5,556 bases of DNA, taken from NCBI GenBank assembly GCA_035457105.1, contig DATIBX010000843.1:1-5556 (forward strand), given 5' to 3'. Below are positions 1 to 5,556 of the stretch, in pieces (positions within the stretch are counted from its first letter, which is position 1; each line of letters opens with the position of its first letter). Both the position numbers and the translations under genes were made by a program. The notes under the pieces were generated by a model. It searched no databases, was not told the DNA's origin, and worked only from the letters and a program-made list of their open reading frames with translations. The stretch is from PSRF01 sp035457105. GTDB taxonomy: Bacteria > Acidobacteriota > Blastocatellia > Pyrinomonadales > Pyrinomonadaceae.

Positions 1-70
1 CCTCTTGTATTGCGAGTCTCTTGAACGGCAAAGCCAACGCCTACCGACATTTCAAAATCTCAATCGGAAG

Positions 71-94
71 GGGGTGGCCACGGAGTGCCACCCC
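71..94 (-). terminator. GC-rich hairpin just after the receptor stop codon, possible terminator
   Basis: GGGGTGGC at 71-78 and GCCACCCC at 87-94 are perfect 8-base complements separated by 8 bases. On the minus-strand transcript the hairpin starts about six bases after the TAG at 101-103. An alternative fold pairs ten bases with one bulged G and a three-base loop. The bases that follow on the minus strand (CTTCCGATTGAGATTTTG) are not a real U-tract, so classical intrinsic termination is doubtful. It may instead be a 3'-end-stabilising hairpin or a dispersed GC-rich repeat. Bases 1-70 to its left hold nothing else I can support. Confidence 0.4.
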
Positions 95-100
95 TACAAG

Positions 101-3100
101 CTAGAACGAGAGTCGGAGGCCGAGCTGGATTTCGCGGCCGGGGGTGGCGGCTTCGGTAATGGTGCCGAACTGTGGGGTGTTGACGAATCGGTTAGGAGTA
201 CCCAGATTTGCATGATTGAGAGCGTTGAAAGCTTCCCCGCGAATTTGTAGTTTGACAGTCTCAGTTACCGCAAACTCGCGCTGTAGTGCGAGATCAAGAG
301 TTTGCAACCCTGGTCCATAGATCGAGTTTCGGCCAACGTTACCGAAGGTAAATGCAGCTGGAGTTGAAAACGCCGCCGGATTGAACCAGGCGTCGGCCGT
401 GCCCGTGCTTGAAGTGAATACTGGTTGGCCAGTGTAGTTGGCGCGGATCGGATTTTCACCGAGCAGAGTTCCGGCATTGGCGGTGTCGCCAAAAACGGAG
501 ATCGTGAAAGGAAATCCCGACTGTGCCTGATAGAGCCCAGAGAGCCGCCAGTCTTTCGATATCGCGTTAAGAAACCCGGTCCGACTCAATGAAGGAAGAT
601 CCATGACAGTGCTGAGTGAGAAGCGATGTCGTATATCACAAGCCGGCGCTTTTTCTAGAAACAATCTCGAGTTGTCTTGTGGGGCTGCCGATTCAAACAT
701 TGGCGAGCGAAAGTCCGGAGCATCGCTAAGATTTTTTGAGTAGGTGTAGTTCGCAAGGAAGGTCCAACCTTTCGCAAGCCGGCGCCGCACATTCACGTAA
801 CCAGCTTCGTACCAACTTTGCGCGGAGTTCTCGAGCAAATTGATTCCGCTGACCGGAAATGTCGTATTCGCGATCGTGATGTCATCCGGTAGAACCATAC
901 CGGGCAGAAAGCTAAGCGTCTTGAATGGTCGCCGTGGTCCAATTGCGCCTGGACCAGCAGGTGCATTATTGATCAGGTGACTGCGCTGCAGATGAACTCC
1001 GTGTGATCCGAGATAACCCAGCTCCAGGGTCATCTCCTGACCTAAGCTCTTCTCGATCGATGTACTCCATTGCTGAATATATTGCGGAGGCGGATCGGCC
1101 TCGACAGCTGCGAAGCTCACGGTGGTAATCCCTAGTACGGCTGGAGCGAAGTTGAAGTGACTGGCAACGATGCCGGCAGCAGGCGTGAAGTTATCGCTTT
1201 GTTGTGTCTCAGGAAATACGTAAGGCACATTGTGTCGTTGGTTGCACCACGTATTCATGTCGACTGGGGTGAAAAAGATCCCAAACGCGGCATGTAACAC
1301 GATGCCATGATCTGGCATGCTGTGCGAAATTCCCACGCGTGGCGCAAAGTTAAGCTTATTCGCATTCGTAAGGCCTTCAGGAAAACCCTGCTGGCCACCA
1401 ATGAAGACTGAAGGAACGCCGTTGTTAAAGGCGAGATTGGTGTTGGCGTAGCGAATGTCGCGCAACGGACTCATGAACTCATAACGCAGGCCGAGTTGAA
1501 CCGTCGTGTTTCGAGTTATCTGGAAACTGTCCTGCAGGAAAGCATCCGCATACCATTGTCGAAGTTGCATCTGGGGAATGCCGGCCTGACGTTGTTTCAC
1601 CGCGGGCAGTCCGAGCAGGAAACTGGCGAGAGCCGACCCAGTGCTATCGTTAGTCGCCGTGTGGGTCGTGAAACCATTCGTGAACTGATAGTAGCCTCGA
1701 TTTTGAAAGAACCCCCACATGGGCCAGATGAAGTATCTAAAGCTGCCACCGAATTTCAAACTATGCCGTCCAAGTTGCCAATTCACTGAGTCACGTGCCT
1801 CAAGAATGGTGTCCCAGGCATGCATCGGGGTCGCGATAAACGTGTCACCCATGCCCGAATAGCCCTGCACGTTGAACCATGGCGCGCCGTATGCCCCTTG
1901 CCCACCAAAGCCAATTCCCTTAATGCCGAGTTGCGAAACAATGTCATTGCTTTCGCTGTTTTCTGATGATCGATGCATGGCCAATCGCGAAAAGCTAATT
2001 GATGCCATGTTGACAAGGGTTGGACTGATGACGCGGTTCCAGCCAATCACGGCGTGCTGGGCCAGGTTATCGTGGAGTGCGCCAAAACCAGGAAGATTCT
2101 GAGGTGTAAAACCATTTTCGCTGCTAAAGGAATAACGAGCGAAAAGGTTGTCACCGCGCTTGAGTATATGGTCAAAGCGAATTGTCGCTTGATCGGTGAC
2201 GTGGTGCTCATTTCTCACATCGAGATAGTTATTGCAGTCAACACCCGCACCGACTACTGTGGGCACACCCATCATCGTCATGCCGCAACCATTCATGCCC
2301 ATGCCCATGTTTGGACGCGGCGTGTACTGTTGCAAAAATTGAAGTGCTTTGGGGTCTATCAAATTCTGAGGGATGACGTTATTCGGAAAAGGATCGCGAA
2401 TGACCTGGGGATTGCTCGGGCTGATTGGCTTCGTCGGGTCAAAATTTGGATTTGCATGTGAGCTGAACGGATTATAGATTGTCACGCCACTCATTCCGAA
2501 GTCCCCGTTTGTTTCTTCTTCAGTTGGCACGGTGGCAATCATCGTGTCTGCTTTGGTGTGTCTGAGGCCTTCATAGTTGAAGAAGAAAAAACTTTTGTTG
2601 CGAACTATTGGACCACCGAGCGAGCCACCAAAATTATTTCGTACCAGGTGCTTATCCGTCCCCATTTCGTTGAACGTATTTGCATCAAGCGCGCCGTTAC
2701 GCAAAAACTCGTAAGCGGTGCCATGAAATTCGTTCGAACCCGTTCTGGTGACGATGTTGATTTGGCCGCCGCCGGCCCCACCCATGTCCGCAGTGTAGCT
2801 TCCTGTCTGCACCTTGAACTCCTGCACACTGTCGGGTGATGGACTAAAATTTAGAGTATTGAACGTGGGATCTGTATTAGTCGCACCATCGAGTAGGAAA
2901 TAGTTTGCGTTTGGACGATTACCGCTGATACTGACCGCTGATCGTTGACCAGGACGCCAATAGAGAGCACTCATATCGCCAGCCTGTGCACCATGACTCT
3001 CATGAGCGCCAGGTACCGTCAGCACGAGGTCGATGAGCATTCGACCATTGAGTGGCAAATTGCGAACAGAAGTAGGCTCGACGACTTCTCCGACACTGGC

Positions 3101-3490
3101 GTCAGTAGTTCGCAGCACATTAGCCATATCGGTGCTTACCACTACTGTTGTGTTTAGGGACGAGAGGTTGAGGCTCACGTCCAGGGTCATTTGCTGTCCC
3201 ACTTCAAGCCTAACGCTCTGAGTCAGCGATGCCATTCCGGGCGCTTGAACCGTAAGTTTGTAATCGCCGGGCAGCAGTGCGGTAAACTGAAACGCGCCCT
3301 CGTCGTTGCTGCTGATCAGGCGTGCTGCTTGTGTAGTTTCGGAGGTTAGTTGCAGCGAAGCACTTGGAATCACTTTTTTTTGCGGATCTAGAACAGTTCC
3401 GCTCAAACTTGAATAATTACTCTGTCCCAAAACGCTGGACGAAGCTGACAGGAGAATAAGTAACAAAGACAGGTGAGTAGTTCTGCGCAT
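101..3490 (-). CDS. Oar-like TonB-dependent outer-membrane receptor with N-terminal carboxypeptidase-regulatory-like domain
   Basis: This complete 1129-residue protein is predicted to sit in the outer membrane and take up a substrate using TonB energy; the substrate cannot be told from sequence. Residues 1 to about 22 form a signal peptide (RRTTH, then a Leu-rich core, cleavage likely near VLG/QS). Residues about 28-107 look like a carboxypeptidase-regulatory beta-sandwich (SGTVLDPQ, then DEGAFQFTALLPGDYKLTV). Residues about 120-265 are the plug, with NLPLNGR at 144-150, NYFLLDGATN at 196-205 and GGQINIVTRTGSNEFHGTAY at 241-260. The rest is a beta-barrel with many aromatic strands. It ends RGEAFNALNH...IQLGLRLSF, the terminal Phe being the usual barrel-assembly signal. 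GGAGG lies four bases before the ATG, which supports this start. Length is normal for the Oar-like family. One oddity is a Met/Cys-rich stretch at residues 395-419. I see no convincing sigma70 promoter directly upstream. The family call is firm; the ligand is unknown. Confidence 0.95.
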   Translation of the reverse strand: MRRTTHLSLLLILLSASSSVLGQSNYSSLSGTVLDPQKKVIPSASLQLTSETTQAARLISSNDEGAFQFTALLPGDYKLTVQAPGMASLTQSVRLEVGQQMTLDVSLNLSSLNTTVVVSTDMANVLRTTDASVGEVVEPTSVRNLPLNGRMLIDLVLTVPGAHESHGAQAGDMSALYWRPGQRSAVSISGNRPNANYFLLDGATNTDPTFNTLNFSPSPDSVQEFKVQTGSYTADMGGAGGGQINIVTRTGSNEFHGTAYEFLRNGALDANTFNEMGTDKHLVRNNFGGSLGGPIVRNKSFFFFNYEGLRHTKADTMIATVPTEEETNGDFGMSGVTIYNPFSSHANPNFDPTKPISPSNPQVIRDPFPNNVIPQNLIDPKALQFLQQYTPRPNMGMGMNGCGMTMMGVPTVVGAGVDCNNYLDVRNEHHVTDQATIRFDHILKRGDNLFARYSFSSENGFTPQNLPGFGALHDNLAQHAVIGWNRVISPTLVNMASISFSRLAMHRSSENSESNDIVSQLGIKGIGFGGQGAYGAPWFNVQGYSGMGDTFIATPMHAWDTILEARDSVNWQLGRHSLKFGGSFRYFIWPMWGFFQNRGYYQFTNGFTTHTATNDSTGSALASFLLGLPAVKQRQAGIPQMQLRQWYADAFLQDSFQITRNTTVQLGLRYEFMSPLRDIRYANTNLAFNNGVPSVFIGGQQGFPEGLTNANKLNFAPRVGISHSMPDHGIVLHAAFGIFFTPVDMNTWCNQRHNVPYVFPETQQSDNFTPAAGIVASHFNFAPAVLGITTVSFAAVEADPPPQYIQQWSTSIEKSLGQEMTLELGYLGSHGVHLQRSHLINNAPAGPGAIGPRRPFKTLSFLPGMVLPDDITIANTTFPVSGINLLENSAQSWYEAGYVNVRRRLAKGWTFLANYTYSKNLSDAPDFRSPMFESAAPQDNSRLFLEKAPACDIRHRFSLSTVMDLPSLSRTGFLNAISKDWRLSGLYQAQSGFPFTISVFGDTANAGTLLGENPIRANYTGQPVFTSSTGTADAWFNPAAFSTPAAFTFGNVGRNSIYGPGLQTLDLALQREFAVTETVKLQIRGEAFNALNHANLGTPNRFVNTPQFGTITEAATPGREIQLGLRLSF
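2234..2308 (-). other. Met/Gly/Cys-rich insert within the TonB-dependent receptor
   Basis: Codons 395-419 of the receptor encode MGMGMNGCGMTMM, then a short Val/Gly linker to C419. There are six methionines in thirteen residues and two of the protein's four cysteines, with a His pair at 429-430 just after. It lies between the LQQYTPRPN segment and NNYLDVRNEHHVTDQ, where Oar-like receptors usually have a short Pro/Asn linker before the conserved DQ..IRFDH strand. At the DNA level the run contains alternating Met-Gly codons (ATGCCC-type repeats on the plus strand), which could expand by slippage. Met-rich clusters are known to bind Cu(I) or Ag(I) in other proteins; a metal role here is inference. 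Confidence 0.6.
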
Positions 3491-3674
3491 TACACCTCCG
3501 TAGACAATCGCAATCGTGGCTTACGTAAATTGGCTCGGATTCGACCGCGTTCGAACCAAATCATCTGAACCGGGTCGTGGCCTTAGTTCTTGCAATCAGT
3601 TAGGAATCCCAGCGACCTGAATACCAATCGAGAAAATGGGAATTTTTAGAGGGTGAGCACTCTAACAGGCGATA

Positions 3675-3688
3675 GTGACACGGGTCAC
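3675..3688. promoter_or_regulatory. CRP/FNR-family-like palindrome, candidate operator
   Basis: GTGA at 3675-3678 and TCAC at 3685-3688 are separated by six bases (CACGGG). This matches the core of the E. coli CRP consensus (TGTGA-N6-TCACA), though the outermost base on each side differs. The inner bases also allow five-base arms, GTGAC and GTCAC. The site is about 185 bases upstream of both divergent start codons, so one regulator could act on both. The sequence pattern is seen directly; binding by a CRP-type protein is inference, since no such regulator is encoded in the window. Confidence 0.35.
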
Positions 3689-3811
3689 GAACCAAAGGGT
3701 GGGAACTCTTATCAAGCTTTAGTTGTAGATTTAGATTCAATCGGAGCATCGTAAGACGCGGCTCTCCAGGCGACGTAACTGGATTAGCTCGCTCGCGTCT
3801 TGCATAAGTGG

Positions 3812-3848
3812 TTGAAACAAAGAACAATCTGGGCCATCTAAACAGATT
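3812..3848 (+). promoter_or_regulatory. Weak candidate promoter for the DUF4126 gene, overlapped by a 6-base dyad
   Basis: TTGAAA at 3812-3817 resembles a -35 box, and TCTAAA at 3837-3842 matches four of six -10 positions with a 19-base spacer, which is longer than ideal. A perfect inverted repeat, AATCTG at 3826-3831 and CAGATT at 3843-3848, brackets the -10 element. It could be an operator or a small leader stem. Transcription would start about 27 bases before the GTG start codon. The promoter call is weak; the dyad itself is exact. Confidence 0.25.
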
Positions 3849-3862
3849 TCAAATTACAGGCA

Positions 3863-3868
3863 GAGAGG
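3863..3868 (+). promoter_or_regulatory. Ribosome binding site that decides the GTG start of the DUF4126 gene
   Basis: GAGAGG lies seven bases before the GTG at 3876. A nearby ATG at 3886 is out of frame and reaches a stop codon after one more codon, and the next in-frame ATG is codon 48, inside the conserved protein. The GTG is therefore the credible start. Confidence 0.6.
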
Positions 3869-3875
3869 TCAGAAC

Positions 3876-4355
3876 GTGTACAGTCATGGAATAGTTTTAA
3901 TACTGGCCTTCGCGATCGGATTTGTAGGGGGACTGCGGTCGGTCACTGCTCCGGCGGTTGTAGCCTGGGCGGCGCACCTTGGTCTGTTAGACCTTTCGCA
4001 ATCTCGACTCGCATTCATGGGTTCGGCGTGGGCAGTGGCGATTTTAACGCTTGGAGCGCTGGGCGAATTTGTCGCTGATAAGCTGCCGTCAATGGCAGCA
4101 AGAACGACGCTTGGACCATTGGTATTTCGTGTTGTCGTTGGCTTGCTGACAGGCGCGTGCTTTGGAATTGCCGGAGGAGTTTCGCCCTGGGCAGCTGCAT
4201 TACCGGGCGCAATCGGAGGAATCGCGGGCGCCTTTGCCGGGTATTACGCGCGAGTTGGGTTGGTCCGATCTCTAAATGTTCGAGACTTTATGATTGCGAT
4301 ACCCGAGGATTTGCTCGCGATCGGACTGGGAGTGCTGTTGGTCACGCGCTTCTGA
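3876..4355 (+). CDS. DUF4126-type small integral membrane protein
   Basis: The gene encodes 159 residues and is complete, starting at GTG. It is very hydrophobic, with likely membrane segments at about 5-22, 47-66, 82-101, 104-124 and 140-157. Landmarks match what I know of DUF4126 proteins: GGLRSVTAPAVVAWAAHLG at residues 18-36, LGEFVADKLP at 62-71, SMAARTTLGPLVFR at 72-85, a Gly/Ala-rich stretch GAIGGIAGAFAGYYAR at 111-126, and a conserved acidic PED at 143-145 before the last helix. No biochemical role is established for the family to my knowledge, and I do not assign one; it should sit in the inner membrane. The next gene starts 15 bases after its stop with no room for a promoter, so the two are probably co-transcribed. 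The family call is good; the function is unknown. Confidence 0.85.
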   Translation: MYSHGIVLILAFAIGFVGGLRSVTAPAVVAWAAHLGLLDLSQSRLAFMGSAWAVAILTLGALGEFVADKLPSMAARTTLGPLVFRVVVGLLTGACFGIAGGVSPWAAALPGAIGGIAGAFAGYYARVGLVRSLNVRDFMIAIPEDLLAIGLGVLLVTRF

Positions 4356-4370
4356 ATTTCACCGAGATTA

Positions 4371-4930
4371 ATGAAAGCCCTCTCAGTTCTCGGCGGTGCC
4401 GTTCTGGCGTTTGTCGCAACCAATATCGACGACATTTTTGTCCTCACCTTTCTATTCGCTCAAAAAAATCTAAAGCGCTGGCATGTAGTAGCGGGTCAGT
4501 ACCTGGGTTTAGCTGGTCTCATCGCCATTGGCCTGCTCGGTTACTTTGCTCGGCTGCTCATTCCCGAACATGGAATGGTCTCCTGGGTTTAGTGCCGATC
4601 GCGATTGGCATCAAGAAGCTGATTTACTTGAAGCAGGACAGGGAAGAAGAGACTAACAAAGAGTCTCATCCGGCATCAGTACTCGCGGTTGCTGCCATAA
4701 CTTTTGCGAACGGTGGCGACAACATCGGAATTTATATTCCACTCTTTGCAAACAGCAGCGCGGCAGCGCTTCTTATTACCCTGATAGCCTTTGCGGTTCT
4801 AATTGCGATCTGGTGTGCTATCGGCTACTACCTCGGCAGCCATCCGGTAGTCGTAGACCGTCATGGTCACATCCTCGTGCCGTTTGTCTTGATTGGCCTG
4901 GGTATCTACATCATTCTCAACAGCCGCTAG
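4371..4930 (+). pseudogene. CadD-like cadmium resistance transporter, interrupted by a frameshift
   Basis: The intact protein would be a multi-pass inner-membrane transporter of the Cad family, known for cadmium resistance. Its N-terminal part (from ATG 4371) reads SVLGGAVLAFVATNIDDIFVL, then GQYLGLAGLIAIGLLGYF and LIPEH, and stops at TAG 4590-4592 after 73 codons. The family sequence resumes in the -1 frame from base 4571: NGLLGLVPIAIGIKKL, TFANGGDNIGIYIPLFA, WCAIGYYLG and HGHILVPFVLIGLGIYI, ending at TAG 4928-4930. Joining 67 residues to 119 gives 186, close to the usual family length of about 190-210. One missing base near 4569-4576 explains the break, and both halves keep their motifs (TNIDD and NGGDN). 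That suggests a very recent mutation or a sequencing error. A GTG at 4592 overlaps the stop, so separate translation of the second half cannot be excluded. The ribosome binding site for ATG 4371 is weak (GAG), consistent with coupling to the upstream gene. The family call is firm; whether the gene functions is uncertain. Confidence 0.85.
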
Positions 4931-4978
4931 CTAACGCTTGGTTTTGGGCAAAGCTGCAAAAATGTGTCCCGAAAATAT

Positions 4979-5008
4979 TTGAGTGGCGAGTAGTTGTCGC
5001 ACTATACT
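4979..5008 (+). promoter_or_regulatory. Sigma70-type promoter for the lipoprotein gene
   Basis: TTGAGT at 4979-4984 (four of six -35 matches) and TATACT at 5003-5008 (five of six -10 matches) are separated by 18 bases. Transcription would begin near 5015, giving a leader of about 40 bases. The spacer holds an imperfect inverted repeat (AGTGGCGA and TCGCACT with one bulged G), which might be an operator. The promoter lies in the 125-base gap after the CadD-like gene. No convincing intrinsic terminator is visible in that gap, so some read-through is possible. Confidence 0.6.
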
Positions 5009-5044
5009 AACCCTACCCTAATCGTCCACAGCAACAGCCATCTC

Positions 5045-5050
5045 GGAGGT
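5045..5050 (+). promoter_or_regulatory. Strong ribosome binding site that decides the lipoprotein start
   Basis: GGAGGT is followed by five bases and then ATG at 5056. An ATG at 5051 directly abuts the site, but it is out of frame with the protein and reaches TGA at 5090-5092, so the 5056 start is preferred. Confidence 0.75.
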
Positions 5051-5055
5051 ATGTC

Positions 5056-5556
5056 ATGGGTATCTCGCGAACTCAAGTGTCTAGCTTCCTGATCAGCTGC
5101 ACTAGCCGCACCTTATTGCTGGTTCTGGTGCTAAGTGTCTTAGGTTGCGCGGAAGTAACGAAATCTCAGACGCGTGGCTCAAACTTTCCCGGACCCGCGA
5201 TTCGTGAAGGCAATCGTTCGATGGATGATTACGATCGGGACATCAATCGCATGAAAAACGATGCGAAGAAGGTCAATGAGCGAAGGCGAAATCTGTTTCC
5301 GCAAATCAATGAGGACTTTCAGCAGATCCAAATAATTCATAATGAGATTGTTCGCCTGCTCAAGCCTGATAAGGAACTCGATTACGAACGTTTGTCGGAC
5401 TTAACCGGTGACATGAAAAAACGAGGCATTCGCCTGCGTGAAAATCTCGCCCTTCCAGAACCGGACCAATCCGCTTCTCCACCTCACGATGAGAACATCG
5501 ACGACGCGCTGCTAAAAAGTAGTATTGCCGAACTGCACGAGCTCGTCGTCAGCTTC
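5056..5556 (+). CDS. Predicted lipoprotein of unknown function, 3' end outside the window
   Basis: The frame is open for 167 codons from ATG 5056 to the window edge with no stop, so the gene is partial at its 3' end. A positively charged N-terminus and a hydrophobic core (LLLVLVLSVLGC at residues 20-31) end in a lipobox with Cys31, predicting a lipid-anchored envelope protein. The mature part is charged and mostly helical. A stretch at about 57-104 (YDRDINRMKNDAKKVNERRR, then QINEDFQQIQIIHNEIVRLL) looks amphipathic or coiled. It is followed by LDYERLSDLTGDMKKRGIRLR at 108-128, a LALPEP turn and a Pro-rich acidic linker at about 136-150. I recall similar hypothetical proteins in Acidobacteriota, with helical segments and an RLRENLALP-like motif, but know of no function. 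It has its own promoter and strong ribosome binding site, so it is probably transcribed independently of the CadD-like gene. The coding and lipoprotein calls are good; the role is unknown. Confidence 0.8.
   Translation, partial: MGISRTQVSSFLISCTSRTLLLVLVLSVLGCAEVTKSQTRGSNFPGPAIREGNRSMDDYDRDINRMKNDAKKVNERRRNLFPQINEDFQQIQIIHNEIVRLLKPDKELDYERLSDLTGDMKKRGIRLRENLALPEPDQSASPPHDENIDDALLKSSIAELHELVVSF

Larger units (their letters stand above)
3491..3875. other. Divergent intergenic region between the receptor and the DUF4126 gene
   Basis: These 385 bases separate two divergent genes and contain no gene I can support. A 75-codon minus-strand frame inside it (3600-3827) would start at TTG with no ribosome binding site and has no recognisable domain. 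The region holds the receptor's Shine-Dalgarno sequence at its left edge, a GTGA-N6-TCAC palindrome near its centre (3675-3688), a tandem TAGATT repeat (3726-3737), and an AATCTG/CAGATT dyad (3826-3848) over a weak candidate promoter for the right-hand gene. Such a long spacer between divergent genes is a natural place for shared regulation. I found no RNA gene or riboswitch fold that I recognise. Confidence 0.6.

Noticed and set aside
1496..2461. Several plus-strand open frames of 76-135 codons opposite the receptor gene
   Set aside because: They are antisense shadows of the receptor coding sequence, show no domain and lack credible start signals.
3521..3528. TTACGTAA perfect 8-base palindrome upstream of the receptor
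   Set aside because: An arbitrary 8-base palindrome is expected about once or twice in a 385-base region by chance, and it matches no regulator site I can name with confidence.
3600..3827. A 75-codon minus-strand reading frame in the divergent intergenic region
   Set aside because: It would start at TTG without a ribosome binding site and its sequence has no recognisable domain or typical coding composition.
4461..4467. A run of seven A bases followed by T forms an A AAA AAT slippery heptamer in the CadD-like reading frame
   Set aside because: The family sequence continues in the original frame for about 100 bases past it (GQYLGLAGLIAIGLLGYF), so a shift here would destroy a membrane segment rather than restore the protein.
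4157..4570. The long plus-strand frame that begins inside the DUF4126 gene and reads through to the CadD C-terminus
   Set aside because: Before base 4571 its translation is Arg/Ser/Cys-rich nonsense in the wrong frame of two recognisable genes. Only the part after 4571 is family sequence.
4942..4961. TTTTG/CAAAA inverted repeat after the CadD-like gene as a terminator
   Set aside because: The stem is AT-rich with a GG bulge and only three G/C-containing inner pairs, so it would be too weak for an intrinsic terminator.
5051..5092. ATG abutting the GGAGGT site, giving a 13-codon leader peptide
   Set aside because: There is no spacing between the ribosome binding site and this ATG, and the peptide has no attenuator-like features. 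It is most likely incidental.

Overview
The window most likely comes from an Acidobacteriota genome (Terriglobia-like). The main evidence is a 1129-residue Oar-like TonB-dependent receptor with an N-terminal carboxypeptidase-regulatory-like domain, a receptor type that is greatly expanded in that phylum. A small coiled, charged lipoprotein at the right edge also resembles hypothetical proteins I associate with it. This assignment rests on protein style, not on a marker gene, so it is probable rather than certain. I see no RNA genes, CRISPR array, insertion sequence or integrase.

Layout from left to right. Bases 1-100 hold no gene I can support, only a GC-rich hairpin just past the receptor stop codon. 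Bases 101-3490 on the minus strand encode the complete outer-membrane receptor. Bases 3491-3875 are a 385-base divergent intergenic region. It contains a CRP-like palindrome near its centre and a second small dyad over a weak candidate promoter. Bases 3876-4355 on the plus strand encode a small DUF4126-type inner-membrane protein with a GTG start. Fifteen bases later begins a CadD-family cadmium-resistance-type transporter gene (4371-4930), whose reading frame is broken near base 4571. Bases 4931-5055 carry a good sigma70-type promoter and a strong ribosome binding site. These lead into a lipoprotein gene (5056 onward) that runs off the end of the window.

How the parts may relate. DUF4126 and the CadD-like gene are close, co-directional and both multi-pass membrane proteins, so they look like a two-gene operon. 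The CadD family exports divalent metal such as cadmium, but the frameshift means this copy is either a recent pseudogene, a sequencing or assembly error, or an unusual split or recoded gene. The divergent receptor carries an odd Met/Cys-rich segment that could bind soft metals. A metal theme for the whole locus is therefore possible but remains inference. The lipoprotein has its own promoter and appears to be a separate unit.

The best leads for a second look are the CadD frameshift, the Met-rich receptor insert and the palindrome in the divergent promoter region. I did not find convincing evidence of a wholly new system.
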